Part shown: positions 22,083 to 32,712 of the stretch, in pieces | Layout of the letters: the number at the start of each line of letters is the position of its first letter | Position numbering within the stretch: position 1 is the stretch's first letter | DNA from: Streptococcus viridans | Lineage (GTDB): Bacteria > Bacillota > Bacilli > Lactobacillales > Streptococcaceae | Reading direction: 5' to 3' | DNA length: 64,000 bases | Assembly (NCBI RefSeq): GCF_900636365.1 | Contig: NZ_LR134266.1 | Span: forward strand, 1,625,501-1,689,500 | Translations under genes and position numbers: made by a program | The notes under the pieces: generated by a model | Seen by the model: the letters and a program-made list of their open reading frames with translations, nothing else | Databases searched by the model: none | What the model was told of the DNA's origin: nothing

Positions 22083-22089
22083 AAAAATT

Positions 22090-22308
22090 TTATAGATAGT
22101 TCCTCAACCAATCTGGCATAGAATCATCATCAAGGTTCCAAGATTCAACCTCATATTCATCCTCACTCCAGACATTTTCATCACCATCAAAAAATTTACT
22201 GCGAGAACACTTATATTTTACAACTGTATCGCCTTCTAAACGATATTCATTCCAGTAGTAACTCTTCCCGTGTCCCTTCCACTCATTGGTAGTGTAAATA
22301 GTTGACAT
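22090..22308 (-). CDS. small acidic protein of unknown function, end of the hrcA operon
   Basis: 72 aa, no membrane segment, rich in Tyr, Trp, Asp and Glu ([21 protein letters not shown]). Strong ribosome site AGGAGGG before the ATG. It lies 23 bases after dnaK and before a terminator, so it is likely part of the heat-shock transcript. A gene of unknown function is also found between dnaK and dnaJ in pneumococcus; I cannot tell whether they are homologous. Confidence 0.7.
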   Translation of the reverse strand: MSTIYTTNEWKGHGKSYYWNEYRLEGDTVVKYKCSRSKFFDGDENVWSEDEYEVESWNLDDDSMPDWLRNYL

Positions 22309-22331
22309 AAACTACCCTCCTATAAATTATT

Positions 22332-24167
<1,836 letters not shown>

Positions 24168-24194
24168 TTAAATTTATCTTCTTTTTTTCTTTTT

Positions 24195-24352
24195 GATATT
24201 TCCCTTAAGTGGTGGGGACGTGAGCAACTCCCTTCAGGATTTCATCACTTATTTTTGAGCCTACTGTCTCAAAAATCCCCTGTTTCAGTAGCACATGCTA
24301 CTGAAACTTTCACCACGGCGGGAAATATCTTCCTTGCAAGCCTCCGGCTTGC
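24195..24352 (-). other. multi-branch structured region between grpE and dnaK
   Basis: Outer stem GATATTTCCC (24195-24204)/GGGAAATATC (24320-24329); next GTGGTG (24209-24214)/CACCAC (24311-24316). Inside are hairpins ATTTTTGAG/CTCAAAAAT (24251-24276) and GTTTCAGTAGC/GCTACTGAAAC (24282-24307). A separate hairpin GCAAGCC/GGCTTGC lies at 24336-24352. All would be in the grpE-dnaK mRNA. A processing or stability element is plausible; no named RNA family recognised. Confidence 0.7.
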
Positions 24353-24398
24353 TTCTTATCTTTCTTTCATAGTTTAGTGTCGTTTCGGACAAGGTAGC

Positions 24399-24923
24399 CT
24401 AGTTGTAGACAACGACCATAGCCGGTCTTAGGATGCGGTCATGGAGTTTGTAGCCTTTTTGGAAGACTTGTGCGATGGTGTCTGCTGGATGCTCGTCATC
24501 CGCTGGGACTGTTTGAATAGCCATATGGTAGTTATGGTCAAATTCACCGTCCGCTGGAATTTCTTCAATTCCTTCTTCTTTCAGGGCATGAATCAAGCTT
24601 TCTTGGACCATTTCTAGTCCTTTTTTGACATCATCTGTCAACCCTTCAACGGCAAGGGCACGTTCTAAGTTATCCAACGAAGGCAAGATCGCTTTTGCCA
24701 AATCTTGGCTACGATAACGTTGCAAGAGTTGGCGTTCCTCATTGGCACGACGTTGAATATTTTGCATTTCAGCATGAGCGCGAAGGTATTTGTTTTCAAA
24801 TTCTTCGGCACGCGCTTGTGCTTCTTCTAATTCAGAAGGTTGCTTGGTTTCCTCTACAACTTCTTCAGTTGTCTCGGCAACTTCCTCTTCTTTCACGTCT
24901 TCTTTTTTGATTTCTTCTGTCAA
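24399..24923 (-). CDS. grpE: nucleotide exchange factor GrpE
   Basis: 174 aa from a TTG start at 24921-24923, with AAAGGGG eight bases upstream. The ATG at 24939-24941 would overlap that ribosome site and has none of its own. An acidic N-terminal tail, a long coiled coil ([20 protein letters not shown]) and the C-terminal beta domain ([12 protein letters not shown]) match the family. It releases ADP from DnaK. Confidence 0.95.
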   Translation of the reverse strand: MTEEIKKEDVKEEEVAETTEEVVEETKQPSELEEAQARAEEFENKYLRAHAEMQNIQRRANEERQLLQRYRSQDLAKAILPSLDNLERALAVEGLTDDVKKGLEMVQESLIHALKEEGIEEIPADGEFDHNYHMAIQTVPADDEHPADTIAQVFQKGYKLHDRILRPAMVVVYN

Positions 24924-24947
24924 GGCATACACCCCTTTCATTTGGTA

Positions 24948-25982
24948 TTAATTTACTTCATAATGGTTACTGTTGAGGTAACGGTAGTAGTCCGTTAACT
25001 TCATGACCAGTACCCGTCCGATAACATTGACGAGGCTAATCACACGCCTGTAATTCATCTCTACGGGACCAATCACATGCATGAGGGCCATCCCACGATA
25101 AGGAACCAGGAATTTATGACTAATCACGGTCACATTTTTCAAAGCCTTCTCTTGGGATTCAGCAACCAGAATCTGGGTCATTTGGTCCTCTGGCATTCCC
25201 CCTCGCAACTCGAGAGCTACGTGTTGGGGGTTATCTAAGAACTGATAGGTCTGAAGATCGGCGTAGGTTAAGGATGAAACTTTTCCTTCTACAAAGACCA
25301 GTTCTTGAAACAGTTGCGAGAAGACGTAATCAAACAGATCCAATACATTGTCTGTCGTCTTAAAATAGCGCTGTACTATCTGTGGAATCTCTGTCCTCAA
25401 GCGGTAGTGGATATCCAAGACTGTATTTCCAATGAAACGTTCTTGAACTAGCTGATGGAAGATTTCCAAGTCACTGGTTAAGAAATTTTTTGGAATCGCA
25501 AATTGTACGGTAACAGGCTTTGATTCATCCAAGGTCAATACCGCCAAAGCATCGTGGTTTGATAATGGAACAATCTCAAAACCTGTCAAGCGCTGTCGTG
25601 TCGGCTCAACATCCTGGATCACCGCGGTGTAGCCCGTCATCTGGGCTAATAACTTAGCCGTAGCATCCAAGATATCATCTAACTTAAAGGCTTCGAAATC
25701 AAAGGCTTTCACCACCTGGTAAACATCTTGCTCATCAATCAACTCTAGATCCAGCGAGTTCTGAACAAAATATTGAAAACCAGCTCGGCTGGGCATTCGA
25801 CCACTCGAAGTGTGGGCTTTTTCTAATAAGCCCTGCTTTTCGAGGGCAGCCATATCGTTTCGAATAGTAGCACTACTGGATTGAATGACATCTTGCAGTG
25901 CTTTTGAACCGACTGGTTCGTGGGTCTTGGTAAAGATATCGACGACAAGATTTAGAATCTCATTTTGACGTTCTGTAACCAT
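24948..25982 (-). CDS. hrcA: heat-inducible transcription repressor HrcA
   Basis: 344 aa. N-terminal winged helix ([20 protein letters not shown]) followed by the GAF-like core and dimer region ([15 protein letters not shown]). First gene of hrcA-grpE-dnaK and represses it by binding CIRCE; two CIRCE copies flank its promoter. Stop and the grpE ribosome region are only ~24 bases apart. Confidence 0.97.
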   Translation of the reverse strand: MVTERQNEILNLVVDIFTKTHEPVGSKALQDVIQSSSATIRNDMAALEKQGLLEKAHTSSGRMPSRAGFQYFVQNSLDLELIDEQDVYQVVKAFDFEAFKLDDILDATAKLLAQMTGYTAVIQDVEPTRQRLTGFEIVPLSNHDALAVLTLDESKPVTVQFAIPKNFLTSDLEIFHQLVQERFIGNTVLDIHYRLRTEIPQIVQRYFKTTDNVLDLFDYVFSQLFQELVFVEGKVSSLTYADLQTYQFLDNPQHVALELRGGMPEDQMTQILVAESQEKALKNVTVISHKFLVPYRGMALMHVIGPVEMNYRRVISLVNVIGRVLVMKLTDYYRYLNSNHYEVN

Positions 25983-26003
25983 GACCTCACCTCTCTTTCG
26001 TAT

Positions 26004-26030
26004 TTAGCACTCTAAACACTCAAGTGCTAA
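26004..26030. promoter_or_regulatory. CIRCE operator, proximal copy
   Basis: TTAGCACTC, nine bases, AAGTGCTAA: one mismatch from the canonical TTAGCACTC-N9-GAGTGCTAA. It lies between the -10 box and hrcA. Confidence 0.95.
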
Positions 26031-26041
26031 ACCATGATTCT

Positions 26042-26069
26042 ATTATACACCCTCTCAAAAGAAAGTCAA
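26042..26069 (-). promoter_or_regulatory. hrcA sigma-A promoter
   Basis: On the minus strand TTGACT (26069-26064), 16 bases, TATAAT (26047-26042). It sits between the two CIRCE copies. Confidence 0.88.
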
Positions 26070-26086
26070 GAAAAAAATCCAAAAAA

Positions 26087-26113
26087 TTAGCACTCTTTTT
26101 TCAAGAGTGCTAA
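26087..26113. promoter_or_regulatory. CIRCE operator, distal copy (perfect)
   Basis: TTAGCACTC-N9-GAGTGCTAA with no mismatch, just upstream of the -35 box. Its spacer is T-rich. Only 35 bases separate it from the stop of the ldcB-like gene. Confidence 0.96.
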
Positions 26114-26148
26114 AAATCATTCTTAAGACCGATAGTTGTCTAAAAAAC

Positions 26149-26922
26149 CTATAATCCTGCTTCTTTCAGTTTTTGGATGTATTCTTCTAAAACTAGCTGA
26201 TGTTTGGCCATATACTGGGCATTTTCTACACCGACATAGCGGAAATGCCAGTTTTCATAGTCCACACCTGTAATCGCATTTTTCCCTTCTGGATAGCGGA
26301 GAACAAAACCATACTGGGGAGCCAAAGCAATAATCTGCTGGGCTACCTCTTCAGACTGTCCATTTGGAGCACTCATATCAATCGCAAGACCCGTTTGGTG
26401 TTCACTAGCACCTGGAACCTGTACTTGGGCTTGAGCTTGACGTTCTGCTTCCTCATGAGAAAGACCAGTAGCTTCTAACTGCGCTACCCGCTCATTATAG
26501 AGTTCTGTTTGCTCCTCCACACTTCGATAACCCGAAATCAAGGATTCTTCAGGCGCGACAGCTCTCGCCGCTGCTAGAAACTGTTTCGTCTGTTCTGCAA
26601 TCCGACTATCCACCTTGATTTCTTCAACATCGACTAACTGAGGGTTCAGCTCGGCTAACTTGTTGTCCCGATTGATCAAGACCAAATTCCAATCCTTAGT
26701 GGAAACTTGGGGAAGGTCAGTCTTCGGTTTTTCTTCCTTTTTCTCAACTTTTTTTGGAGTAGTCGTTTCAACTTTTTTGTCTTCAGCAAAGTTCATAGGA
26801 AGCCATTGAGGTTTCAAATAGAAAATACCCACTCCTGCTCCGATCAGACAGAGGCCTAAACAGCAGAGCACGATCCAGCTAACTTTCTTTTCTCTTTTCT
26901 TGGCAAGTTTGTATTTAGTCAT
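26149..26922 (-). CDS. LdcB/VanY-type D-alanyl-D-alanine or L,D-carboxypeptidase
   Basis: 257 aa. N-terminal membrane anchor (~15-36), a Lys/Glu/Thr-rich spacer, then a VanY-fold peptidase with the zinc motif SEHQTGLAIDM (His and Asp) and ENWHFRYVG (His). In streptococci this family trims the D-Ala of peptidoglycan tetrapeptides (LdcB/DacB). The start overlaps the preceding phosphatase stop by eight bases, so the two are coupled. Confidence 0.9.
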   Translation of the reverse strand: MTKYKLAKKREKKVSWIVLCCLGLCLIGAGVGIFYLKPQWLPMNFAEDKKVETTTPKKVEKKEEKPKTDLPQVSTKDWNLVLINRDNKLAELNPQLVDVEEIKVDSRIAEQTKQFLAAARAVAPEESLISGYRSVEEQTELYNERVAQLEATGLSHEEAERQAQAQVQVPGASEHQTGLAIDMSAPNGQSEEVAQQIIALAPQYGFVLRYPEGKNAITGVDYENWHFRYVGVENAQYMAKHQLVLEEYIQKLKEAGL

Positions 26923-27613
26923 GATTTCCCTCTAACAATTGCGCTCCAACTTGTCGGTATGACAGATCTCCAACTGCTTCCAATTTAAATTGGCCATCCT
27001 CATACTCAATAACTGTCACACTACCATTGTCCAAAACCAATTCTTTGAAGGCTTTTGGATCAATCAAGTAAATCAAGGTACTGATGGTCATCCCATGACT
27101 GACCACGATGGCATTGCCACCACCTTGAGACTCGACATCCTTGGCAATCGCCGTAAAGCCATCCAAGATGCGATCTCGAAGAGTTTCCCAGGACTCCGCC
27201 CAGCCTGCTGTATCCACTTCGACAATCCCTTCGGCCAACTCCATCAAGCTCAAATGATGGAAGTCATCAACCCGAAAGACACGTGGCAAAACACCTAAAA
27301 AGAGTTCCCCGTCATAAGCCCCATCAAAGCTTCCAAAGCACCATTCGCGGATGCGCTTATCATAACGATAAGGAATCTTACCTGCTAACCCTAATTCTTC
27401 TAGCACGATCCCCATGGTTTGAATGGTTCGACCCGAGTCACTGGAAACAGCTTGTTGGAACTGAATCCCTGCCTCACGCAGACCAATCCCCAATTCATGA
27501 ATCCCTCGTTCACCAGCTTCCGTCAAGGGGCTATCAGACCAACCTTGGGCACGACCAATGGTATTAAACATGGTTTTTCCATGACGGGCAATATACAATT
27601 TTGTCTTTGCCAT
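26915..27613 (-). CDS. histidine phosphatase family protein, copy 2
   Basis: 232 aa. Phospho-His motif ARHGKTMFNT and second active-site His in VSHGMTI: a phosphoglycerate-mutase-like phosphatase. It is a close paralogue of the gene just upstream (same GRAQGWSD, IREWCFGSFDGAY), and the two are an obvious tandem duplication. Substrate unknown. Confidence 0.9.
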   Translation of the reverse strand: MAKTKLYIARHGKTMFNTIGRAQGWSDSPLTEAGERGIHELGIGLREAGIQFQQAVSSDSGRTIQTMGIVLEELGLAGKIPYRYDKRIREWCFGSFDGAYDGELFLGVLPRVFRVDDFHHLSLMELAEGIVEVDTAGWAESWETLRDRILDGFTAIAKDVESQGGGNAIVVSHGMTISTLIYLIDPKAFKELVLDNGSVTVIEYEDGQFKLEAVGDLSYRQVGAQLLEGNHD

Positions 27614-27654
27614 TTTTATCCTCCTGCAATTGTTATCTTTTTATATAAGGTATT

Positions 27655-28371
27655 TTATTTTTTTACATCAAGTTCTTCTGAGTGGGTTGCTAACCAGTTA
27701 GCACCCTGCTTGCGATAAGACTCATCTCCGATGGTTTGGATCGAGAAACGTCCATTTTCGTATTCTACCAGGGTGACACTACCATTTTCAACCCTTGGAT
27801 CCAACTCTATCTCTGGATTTAAAATGCACACAAAGGAACCGATGGTCATGCTATGACTGACAATTAGGGCATTTCCACCACCCTTGGCTTCGACTTCTTT
27901 AGCAATCTCTTCAAAACCATCTACAATGCGTTTTTTCAACACATCCCACGGTTCAGCCCATCCGGCTGTATCCACTTGGTAAATCCCATTCGCTAACTCT
28001 TCTAGTGTTAACTTCTTGTAGTCTTCTATATCCAGAACACGGGGAACGACTCCACGGAAAAGCTCTCCTCCATAGGCGCCATCAAAACTTCCAAAACACC
28101 ATTCCCGGATCTTTTTGTTAAAAGTATAAGGAATCTGATCTGTTAGCCCAAGCTCGTCTAAAACAATTCCCATGGTTTGAATGGCGCGACCGGAGTCGCT
28201 AGAAACAGCACGGACAAAGTCCAAACCAGATTCTCTCAAACCAACCCCCAATTCACGGATACCTTCTTCTCCTTGAGCAGTCAGGGGTGTATCCGACCAA
28301 CCTTGGGCACGACCTATCGTATTAAACATGGTTTTTCCATGCCGAATAATAAATAATCTTGTTTTCGCCAT
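27655..28371 (-). CDS. histidine phosphatase family protein, copy 1
   Basis: 238 aa. RHGKTMFNT and VSHSMTI give the two catalytic His. First of the tandem pair and likely co-transcribed with the second copy and the carboxypeptidase. The C-terminal tail (NWLATHSEELDVKK) differs from its paralogue. Confidence 0.9.
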   Translation of the reverse strand: MAKTRLFIIRHGKTMFNTIGRAQGWSDTPLTAQGEEGIRELGVGLRESGLDFVRAVSSDSGRAIQTMGIVLDELGLTDQIPYTFNKKIREWCFGSFDGAYGGELFRGVVPRVLDIEDYKKLTLEELANGIYQVDTAGWAEPWDVLKKRIVDGFEEIAKEVEAKGGGNALIVSHSMTIGSFVCILNPEIELDPRVENGSVTLVEYENGRFSIQTIGDESYRKQGANWLATHSEELDVKK

Positions 28372-28470
28372 GTAATCTCCTTTTACGTTCTTCTATTATA
28401 TCACTTTTTATAAGGAAACTGTCAGCGATGACCACTAGATTCACTTTCACTACTTTGGTCAACATTAAAA

Positions 28471-28499
28471 GCCCTGAGCAAACATCATGCTCCAGGGCC
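28471..28499 (-). terminator. terminator of the UPF0210 gene
   Basis: GCCCTG-AGCA pairs with TGCT-CAGGGC, with T-rich DNA on both sides. Confidence 0.8.
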
Positions 28500-28504
28500 A
28501 TTTT

Positions 28505-29842
28505 TTAGTTTTTAAAACTATGAACTGGGGCCGGAATTTGACCCCCACGGGCAATAAAATCAGCTGACGAAGCCTTGTTGACCTTCATCACTGGAGCATA
28601 CCCAAGAAGTCCTCCAAGCTCTAACATATCCCCCTCTTCTCCATAAGGGATAATCCGAACCGCTGTTGTCTTTTGGTTGATCACTCCGATAGCTGCTTCA
28701 TCGGCAATCATAGCCGCAATCGTCGTAGCTGGAGTATCAGCTGGAATGGCAATCATGTCCAGACCGACGGAACAAATGGCTGTCATGGCTTCCAATTTTT
28801 CCAGGTTGATATGGCCTGACTGGACTGCCGCAATCATCCCCTCATCTTCTGAGACCGGAATGAAGGCACCTGACAAACCACCGACTTGGTTACAAGCCAT
28901 GATTCCGCCTTTTTTCACTTGGTCATTGAGCAGAGCGAGCGCTGCAGTAGTTCCATGGGTTCCTACTACTTCAAGCCCCATAGCCTCAAGAACACGGGCA
29001 ACCGAATCCCCAACAGCCGGTGTTGGCGCGAGAGACAAGTCGACAATACCAAACTCAACACCGAGACGTTCACTAGCCATTTGACCAACCAGTTGCCCGA
29101 CACGAGTAATCTTGAAGGCTGTCTTCTTGATGGTTTCAGCCAAGACATCAAAGCTTGCACCAGGAACTTTTTCAATCGCCCGTTGAACGACACCAGGTCC
29201 GGAAACCCCAACGTTGATGACAACATCCGCTTCACCAACACCGTGGAAGGCACCCGCCATAAAAGGATTGTCCTCTACTGCATTGGCAAAGACAACGAGT
29301 TTCCCTGGCCCCATTGGATCTGCTTGGGAAGCTTCTTTAATGATACGGCCCATGTCTCGGACAGCGGTCATATTGATCCCCGTCTTGGTCGATCCGATAT
29401 TGACTGAAGAGCAGACAAAGTCCGTCTCTGCTAGGGCACGAGGAATGGAATTGATGAGGATTTCATCCCCCTTTTGGTAGCCTTTTTGAACCAGGGCTGA
29501 GAAGCCACCGATAAAGTTAATTCCGATCTCTTTAGCCGCACGATCCAACGCCTTAGCAAAGGGCACATAGTCTGTCGCATTGGTTGCCGCTCCGATAATG
29601 GAAATCGGAGTGACCGAAACCCGCTTGTTCACAATCGGGATGCCGAGTTCTGCCGCAATCTCATCCCCAACAGCTACTAAGTCCTTGGCCTTTGTCACAA
29701 TCTTCTGGTAGACCTTTTCTGCCGCCTTATCAATATCTGGATCAATACAATCTAGAAGAGAGATGCCCATGGTGATGGTCCGAACATCAAAGTTCTGCTC
29801 CTCAATCATGGCAATGGTTTCTGTTACCTGTCTAATGTCCAT
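28505..29842 (-). CDS. UPF0210 / PFL family (DUF711) protein
   Basis: 445 aa, full family length. Conserved blocks include [21 protein letters not shown] and [21 protein letters not shown]. The family resembles the pyruvate-formate-lyase barrel in fold but lacks a glycyl-radical site; its reaction is not known. It is 18 bases downstream of an ACT-domain gene, a pairing common in Firmicutes. Confidence 0.9.
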   Translation of the reverse strand: MDIRQVTETIAMIEEQNFDVRTITMGISLLDCIDPDIDKAAEKVYQKIVTKAKDLVAVGDEIAAELGIPIVNKRVSVTPISIIGAATNATDYVPFAKALDRAAKEIGINFIGGFSALVQKGYQKGDEILINSIPRALAETDFVCSSVNIGSTKTGINMTAVRDMGRIIKEASQADPMGPGKLVVFANAVEDNPFMAGAFHGVGEADVVINVGVSGPGVVQRAIEKVPGASFDVLAETIKKTAFKITRVGQLVGQMASERLGVEFGIVDLSLAPTPAVGDSVARVLEAMGLEVVGTHGTTAALALLNDQVKKGGIMACNQVGGLSGAFIPVSEDEGMIAAVQSGHINLEKLEAMTAICSVGLDMIAIPADTPATTIAAMIADEAAIGVINQKTTAVRIIPYGEEGDMLELGGLLGYAPVMKVNKASSADFIARGGQIPAPVHSFKN

Positions 29843-29860
29843 AAATTCTCAACCCCTATC

Positions 29861-30127
29861 TTACAAATTGTGCATGGCGTCAAAAATCGCTGCGCTCTGG
29901 ATATTGATTTTTACATGAAGAGACTGACCGAATTCTTCTAATTCTGAACGAAGCTGGGTGAAATCTTTTTTCTCATCCGATGTCACGACCGCCATCATGG
30001 TGAAGTACTCATCCAATACCGTTTGAGAGATATCATCGATATTGAGTCCCAACTCTGCCACCTTAGTCGCAACACCCGCTACGATTCCTTTTTGGTCTTT
30101 TCCGACGACTGTAATAATTGCTTTCAT
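29861..30127 (-). CDS. ACT domain protein (UPF0237)
   Basis: 88 aa, a single ACT domain (AIITVVGKDQKGIVAGVATKV). ACT domains bind amino acids or other small ligands; this one probably regulates or partners the UPF0210 protein next to it. Confidence 0.92.
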   Translation of the reverse strand: MKAIITVVGKDQKGIVAGVATKVAELGLNIDDISQTVLDEYFTMMAVVTSDEKKDFTQLRSELEEFGQSLHVKINIQSAAIFDAMHNL

Positions 30128-30277
30128 TTCACTGCTCCATTCTATTTATTTGCTTCCATTGTAGCACATTCCCCTTAAAATCACTTAAATGTTTTAGAAA
30201 AGGTTCGGTTTTACAAACAAAAAGAAGACATCCAAGAGAATCTATTGAATGCCTGTAAATCTCAATATCATGATCAA

Positions 30278-30880
30278 TCAACGGATCACTAAACCATTTT
30301 TTCTTAAGATAGTGGCTGAAGATAAAACCAAAAGGTAACTAGCAATCCCCGACAGATGCAAGCAAGTCGAGATCCATCCGGTGATCATTGGTAAAAGCAT
30401 CAGGCTAGCTAGAAGGATTAAGAAAAGATAATACAGTTTTACGGTGCATGAAAATTCTTTCCAAATATTCGGTAAAAGTATGACTCCTCCAGTTATAAAA
30501 GCATAGCCAACCGCAGAAATCCCCGTCGCCTGAATTGTTTGCCCCTGTGTTAAGAAGTGAAAGGCGATGGAAGAGATGACTGTCGCGGTAACAAAAACAA
30601 GCAAGACATGTTTGGAGCCTCTTTTCCTTTCCAGTAGTCCGCCAAAAGGTAGAATCATGAGCCCATTTAAAAATAGATGGACCCATAAAAACCAGAGGGG
30701 GGCTCCTTTACTTCCATGCATCAAGGTTCCACTCATATACTGCCAATAATAAACCGGTTTTGAATGAAAGGCCAATAGGTCGTACATAGCATTCCCATAA
30801 ATAGAAGTGAGAATTCCTAACAATAAACAAATGAAAGTTAAAGTACTGACAACTGGGTAGGTTTTGAGGATGTTTTTCAT
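30278..30880 (-). CDS. rhomboid-family intramembrane serine protease-like protein
   Basis: 200 aa, about six membrane segments. The second segment carries the rhomboid pattern H-LFLNGLMILPFGGLLE; a candidate catalytic Ser is in TGISAVGYAF (usual G-x-S-G/A) and a late-segment His in CLHLSG. If active it would cut membrane proteins within the bilayer. A degenerate, inactive relative is possible because the motif is not perfect. Confidence 0.7.
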   Translation of the reverse strand: MKNILKTYPVVSTLTFICLLLGILTSIYGNAMYDLLAFHSKPVYYWQYMSGTLMHGSKGAPLWFLWVHLFLNGLMILPFGGLLERKRGSKHVLLVFVTATVISSIAFHFLTQGQTIQATGISAVGYAFITGGVILLPNIWKEFSCTVKLYYLFLILLASLMLLPMITGWISTCLHLSGIASYLLVLSSATILRKNGLVIR

Positions 30881-30995
30881 GTTGCTAATTCTCTTCTATT
30901 ATACTTCTAATTTTTGCAGTTCACCATCTATGTCTATTATACTACACTCCGATTTCTAATTTCCCATTTTATGCCCACTTCAAAGACAATAGATA

Positions 30996-31703
30996 TTAAA
31001 CAAGAAAATGCCAGTAGATATAGTTGTAGATGAAAATCCAGATTGGTTTCCAAAAAGTCAGAAAATTGCTAAAAGCATGCAAGAAAATCGGTAAACGGAT
31101 ATCTTTATGCTTCTTGTAGACAGCTGCCAAGAAGAGCCCTGAACAGAAATAAAGAACAAAGGTTACAGGATCCCGATATTGATGGATCAGATGAAAGGCC
31201 GCAAAGAGTAAGCCCGAAAGCAAAACATCTAAATGAAACTTACTCTCTTTAAACAAGATATTCATCAGATAGCCTCTAAAAATGAATTCTTCTATCATAG
31301 GAGATATAATGGTTGCCAGGACAAAAAACAAAGTACCCGAAATACCAGGGCCATTTAGATAAATGGAGGATGGCAATTTGGTTTGATGAACGACAGGAAC
31401 CAGCAAATCCTGAAACGTTTGCAGCACCCATCTTTCAAAAAAGAACCACAAGAGCACCAGAGCAAAATACCCCAGATAGGACCACTTCCATTTCTGTATA
31501 TTGGAACGGATGACTATCTTCTGACTTTTAAACCAAAATAGAATGCCGATGAGAAGCAAAGAGTAGAGAATCAAATAGATGAAATAAAGAAAACTTACAT
31601 CACCATTGAAAAGCCCAGTTAGGCAGATACCAAGACCTTCGATCCCAAAAACAAATAGAACTAACAGGAATAGGATAGCGACTCCATGTTTGGCATATTT
31701 CAT
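30996..31703 (-). CDS. CPBP family intramembrane glutamic endopeptidase (Abi/CAAX)
   Basis: 235 aa from ATG 31701-31703 (MKYAKHGVAILF), GGAG ten bases upstream. Seven or so membrane segments. Motif 1 EEFIFRGYL (EExxxR) and motif 2 FAAFHLIHQY are conserved, then FLHAFSNFL. In lactic acid bacteria such proteins often give bacteriocin self-immunity, but no bacteriocin gene is visible nearby. Confidence 0.87.
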   Translation of the reverse strand: MKYAKHGVAILFLLVLFVFGIEGLGICLTGLFNGDVSFLYFIYLILYSLLLIGILFWFKSQKIVIRSNIQKWKWSYLGYFALVLLWFFFERWVLQTFQDLLVPVVHQTKLPSSIYLNGPGISGTLFFVLATIISPMIEEFIFRGYLMNILFKESKFHLDVLLSGLLFAAFHLIHQYRDPVTFVLYFCSGLFLAAVYKKHKDIRLPIFLHAFSNFLTFWKPIWIFIYNYIYWHFLV

Positions 31704-31733
31704 ATCATCTTTTCTCCGATACCATTCTTCCAT

Positions 31734-32161
31734 TCAATTATGTACAAGTATAGCACATGGAAAAACTTGTAAGCAAGGAAGGCCTCAATTGTCCCTTTTT
31801 GAACAGAAAGTGGCATCTTCTTTTGTTTTTTACTCCACTTTGATAGTAGAAAACAGCCGTTTAGGTTTTCTACCCTGACGATTCTAAAATATATTATTCT
31901 TTAATCATCTGGACGATTTTGTTATGAAATAGCTGAAAACCTTTGTTTATTCAATTAAAGAACAAGGCAAGGACCTATTCATCCCTCTTTTTCACGATAT
32001 CGTAAGGACTCACTCCAACTTTCAGAATACCGTAGCGAATATTTGACTTTCCATTTCAGAGGGTATATACTTATATTAATCTGAACTAAATAGTTTTAAT
32101 TTTTTAAATGAACTGTCTTGAATTCAGATTAAAAAACTATTTACTTAACGGAGGTGGCGCT
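31734..32161. other. gap before csbD
   Basis: No supported gene. The only clear signal is the csbD promoter (32043-32071). The rest is AT-rich with no strong hairpin or repeat that I can see. Confidence 0.5.
32043..32071 (+). promoter_or_regulatory. sigma-A promoter of csbD-like gene
   Basis: TTGACT (32043-32048), 17 bases, TATACT (32066-32071). It gives a ~80-base leader before GGAGG and the ATG at 32162. Confidence 0.85.
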
Positions 32162-32365
32162 ATGTCATTAGAAGATAAATTAAACCAAGTTAAAGGTTCT
32201 GTTAAGGAAGGTCTCGGTAAAGTAACCGGCGACACAAAAACAGAAGCTGAAGGCGTTGCTGAAAAAGTTGCATCAAAAGCTAAAGAAGTTGCTGAAGATG
32301 CAAAAGAAGCTGTTGAAGGAGCTATCAACGGTGTGAAAAACATCCTTCACAAAGACGATAAATAA
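32162..32365 (+). CDS. CsbD family stress protein
   Basis: 67 aa, Lys/Glu/Ala-rich and helical ([29 protein letters not shown]), the CsbD pattern. Start chosen at ATG 32162 with GGAGG seven bases upstream; the frame is open back to 32108 but that part is not CsbD-like. In other Firmicutes the family rises under general stress. Own promoter and terminator. Confidence 0.9.
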   Translation: MSLEDKLNQVKGSVKEGLGKVTGDTKTEAEGVAEKVASKAKEVAEDAKEAVEGAINGVKNILHKDDK

Positions 32366-32380
32366 TCCTTAACGTTCTAA

Positions 32381-32436
32381 AACTACCCTATTTTCTACCG
32401 TCACGTTTGACTGTGGAAGATAGGGTGGTTTTTTGT
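32381..32436 (+). terminator. csbD terminator
   Basis: AACTACCCTAT pairs with ATAGGGTGGTT, with an inner GTCA/TGAC, followed by six T. Confidence 0.85.
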
Positions 32437-32462
32437 TTATTTCTAATTCAGTTCCGGTATAC

Positions 32463-32520
32463 AAAAAGAACACCCAAAAAGGTGCTCTTTGTAAGTATAG
32501 TAACTCTTTCGAATAACGTT
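32463..32520 (-). repeat. rpsI-junction repeat, copy 1, with terminator
   Basis: A ~55-base block (GGTGCTCTTTGTAAGTATAG, then CTTTCGAATAACGTT) that recurs at 37239-37294. It contains the hairpin AAGAACACC/GGTGCTCTT, a terminator on the minus strand. Confidence 0.75.
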
Positions 32521-32566
32521 TACTAAATTGTGATACTTTACGAGCTTTTTTCAATCCTAGTTTGAA
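32514..32566 (-). pseudogene. rpsI 3'-end-like fragment (old attachment-site remnant)
   Basis: On the minus strand this reads G-L-K-K-A-R-K-V-S-Q-F-S-K-R, against [18 protein letters not shown] at the true rpsI end (45560-45602). Here the stop is lost and the frame continues. A short copy of the 3' end of a core gene 13 kb away is typical of a site where an integrative element once recombined. Similarity stops before the upstream part of S9, so it is not a functional gene. Confidence 0.75.
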
Positions 32567-32712
32567 AAGTCTGGCTTTTAGGACTTTCCAAAAGCGCTTG
32601 ATAGGAAACATCCGAAGAGTTTCTGCCGATTTTGATTTCAAGAAATAGGAATAGATGTATTTAAAATAGTGAAATTTCTTAACGCAAAACTTTAATCCTA
32701 TCCTCTTCCTTC

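Noticed and set aside
32369..32641. 90-aa minus-strand reading frame as a gene
   Set aside because: It combines the csbD terminator, a junction repeat and an rpsI tail fragment, with no ribosome site; treated as attachment-site remnant.
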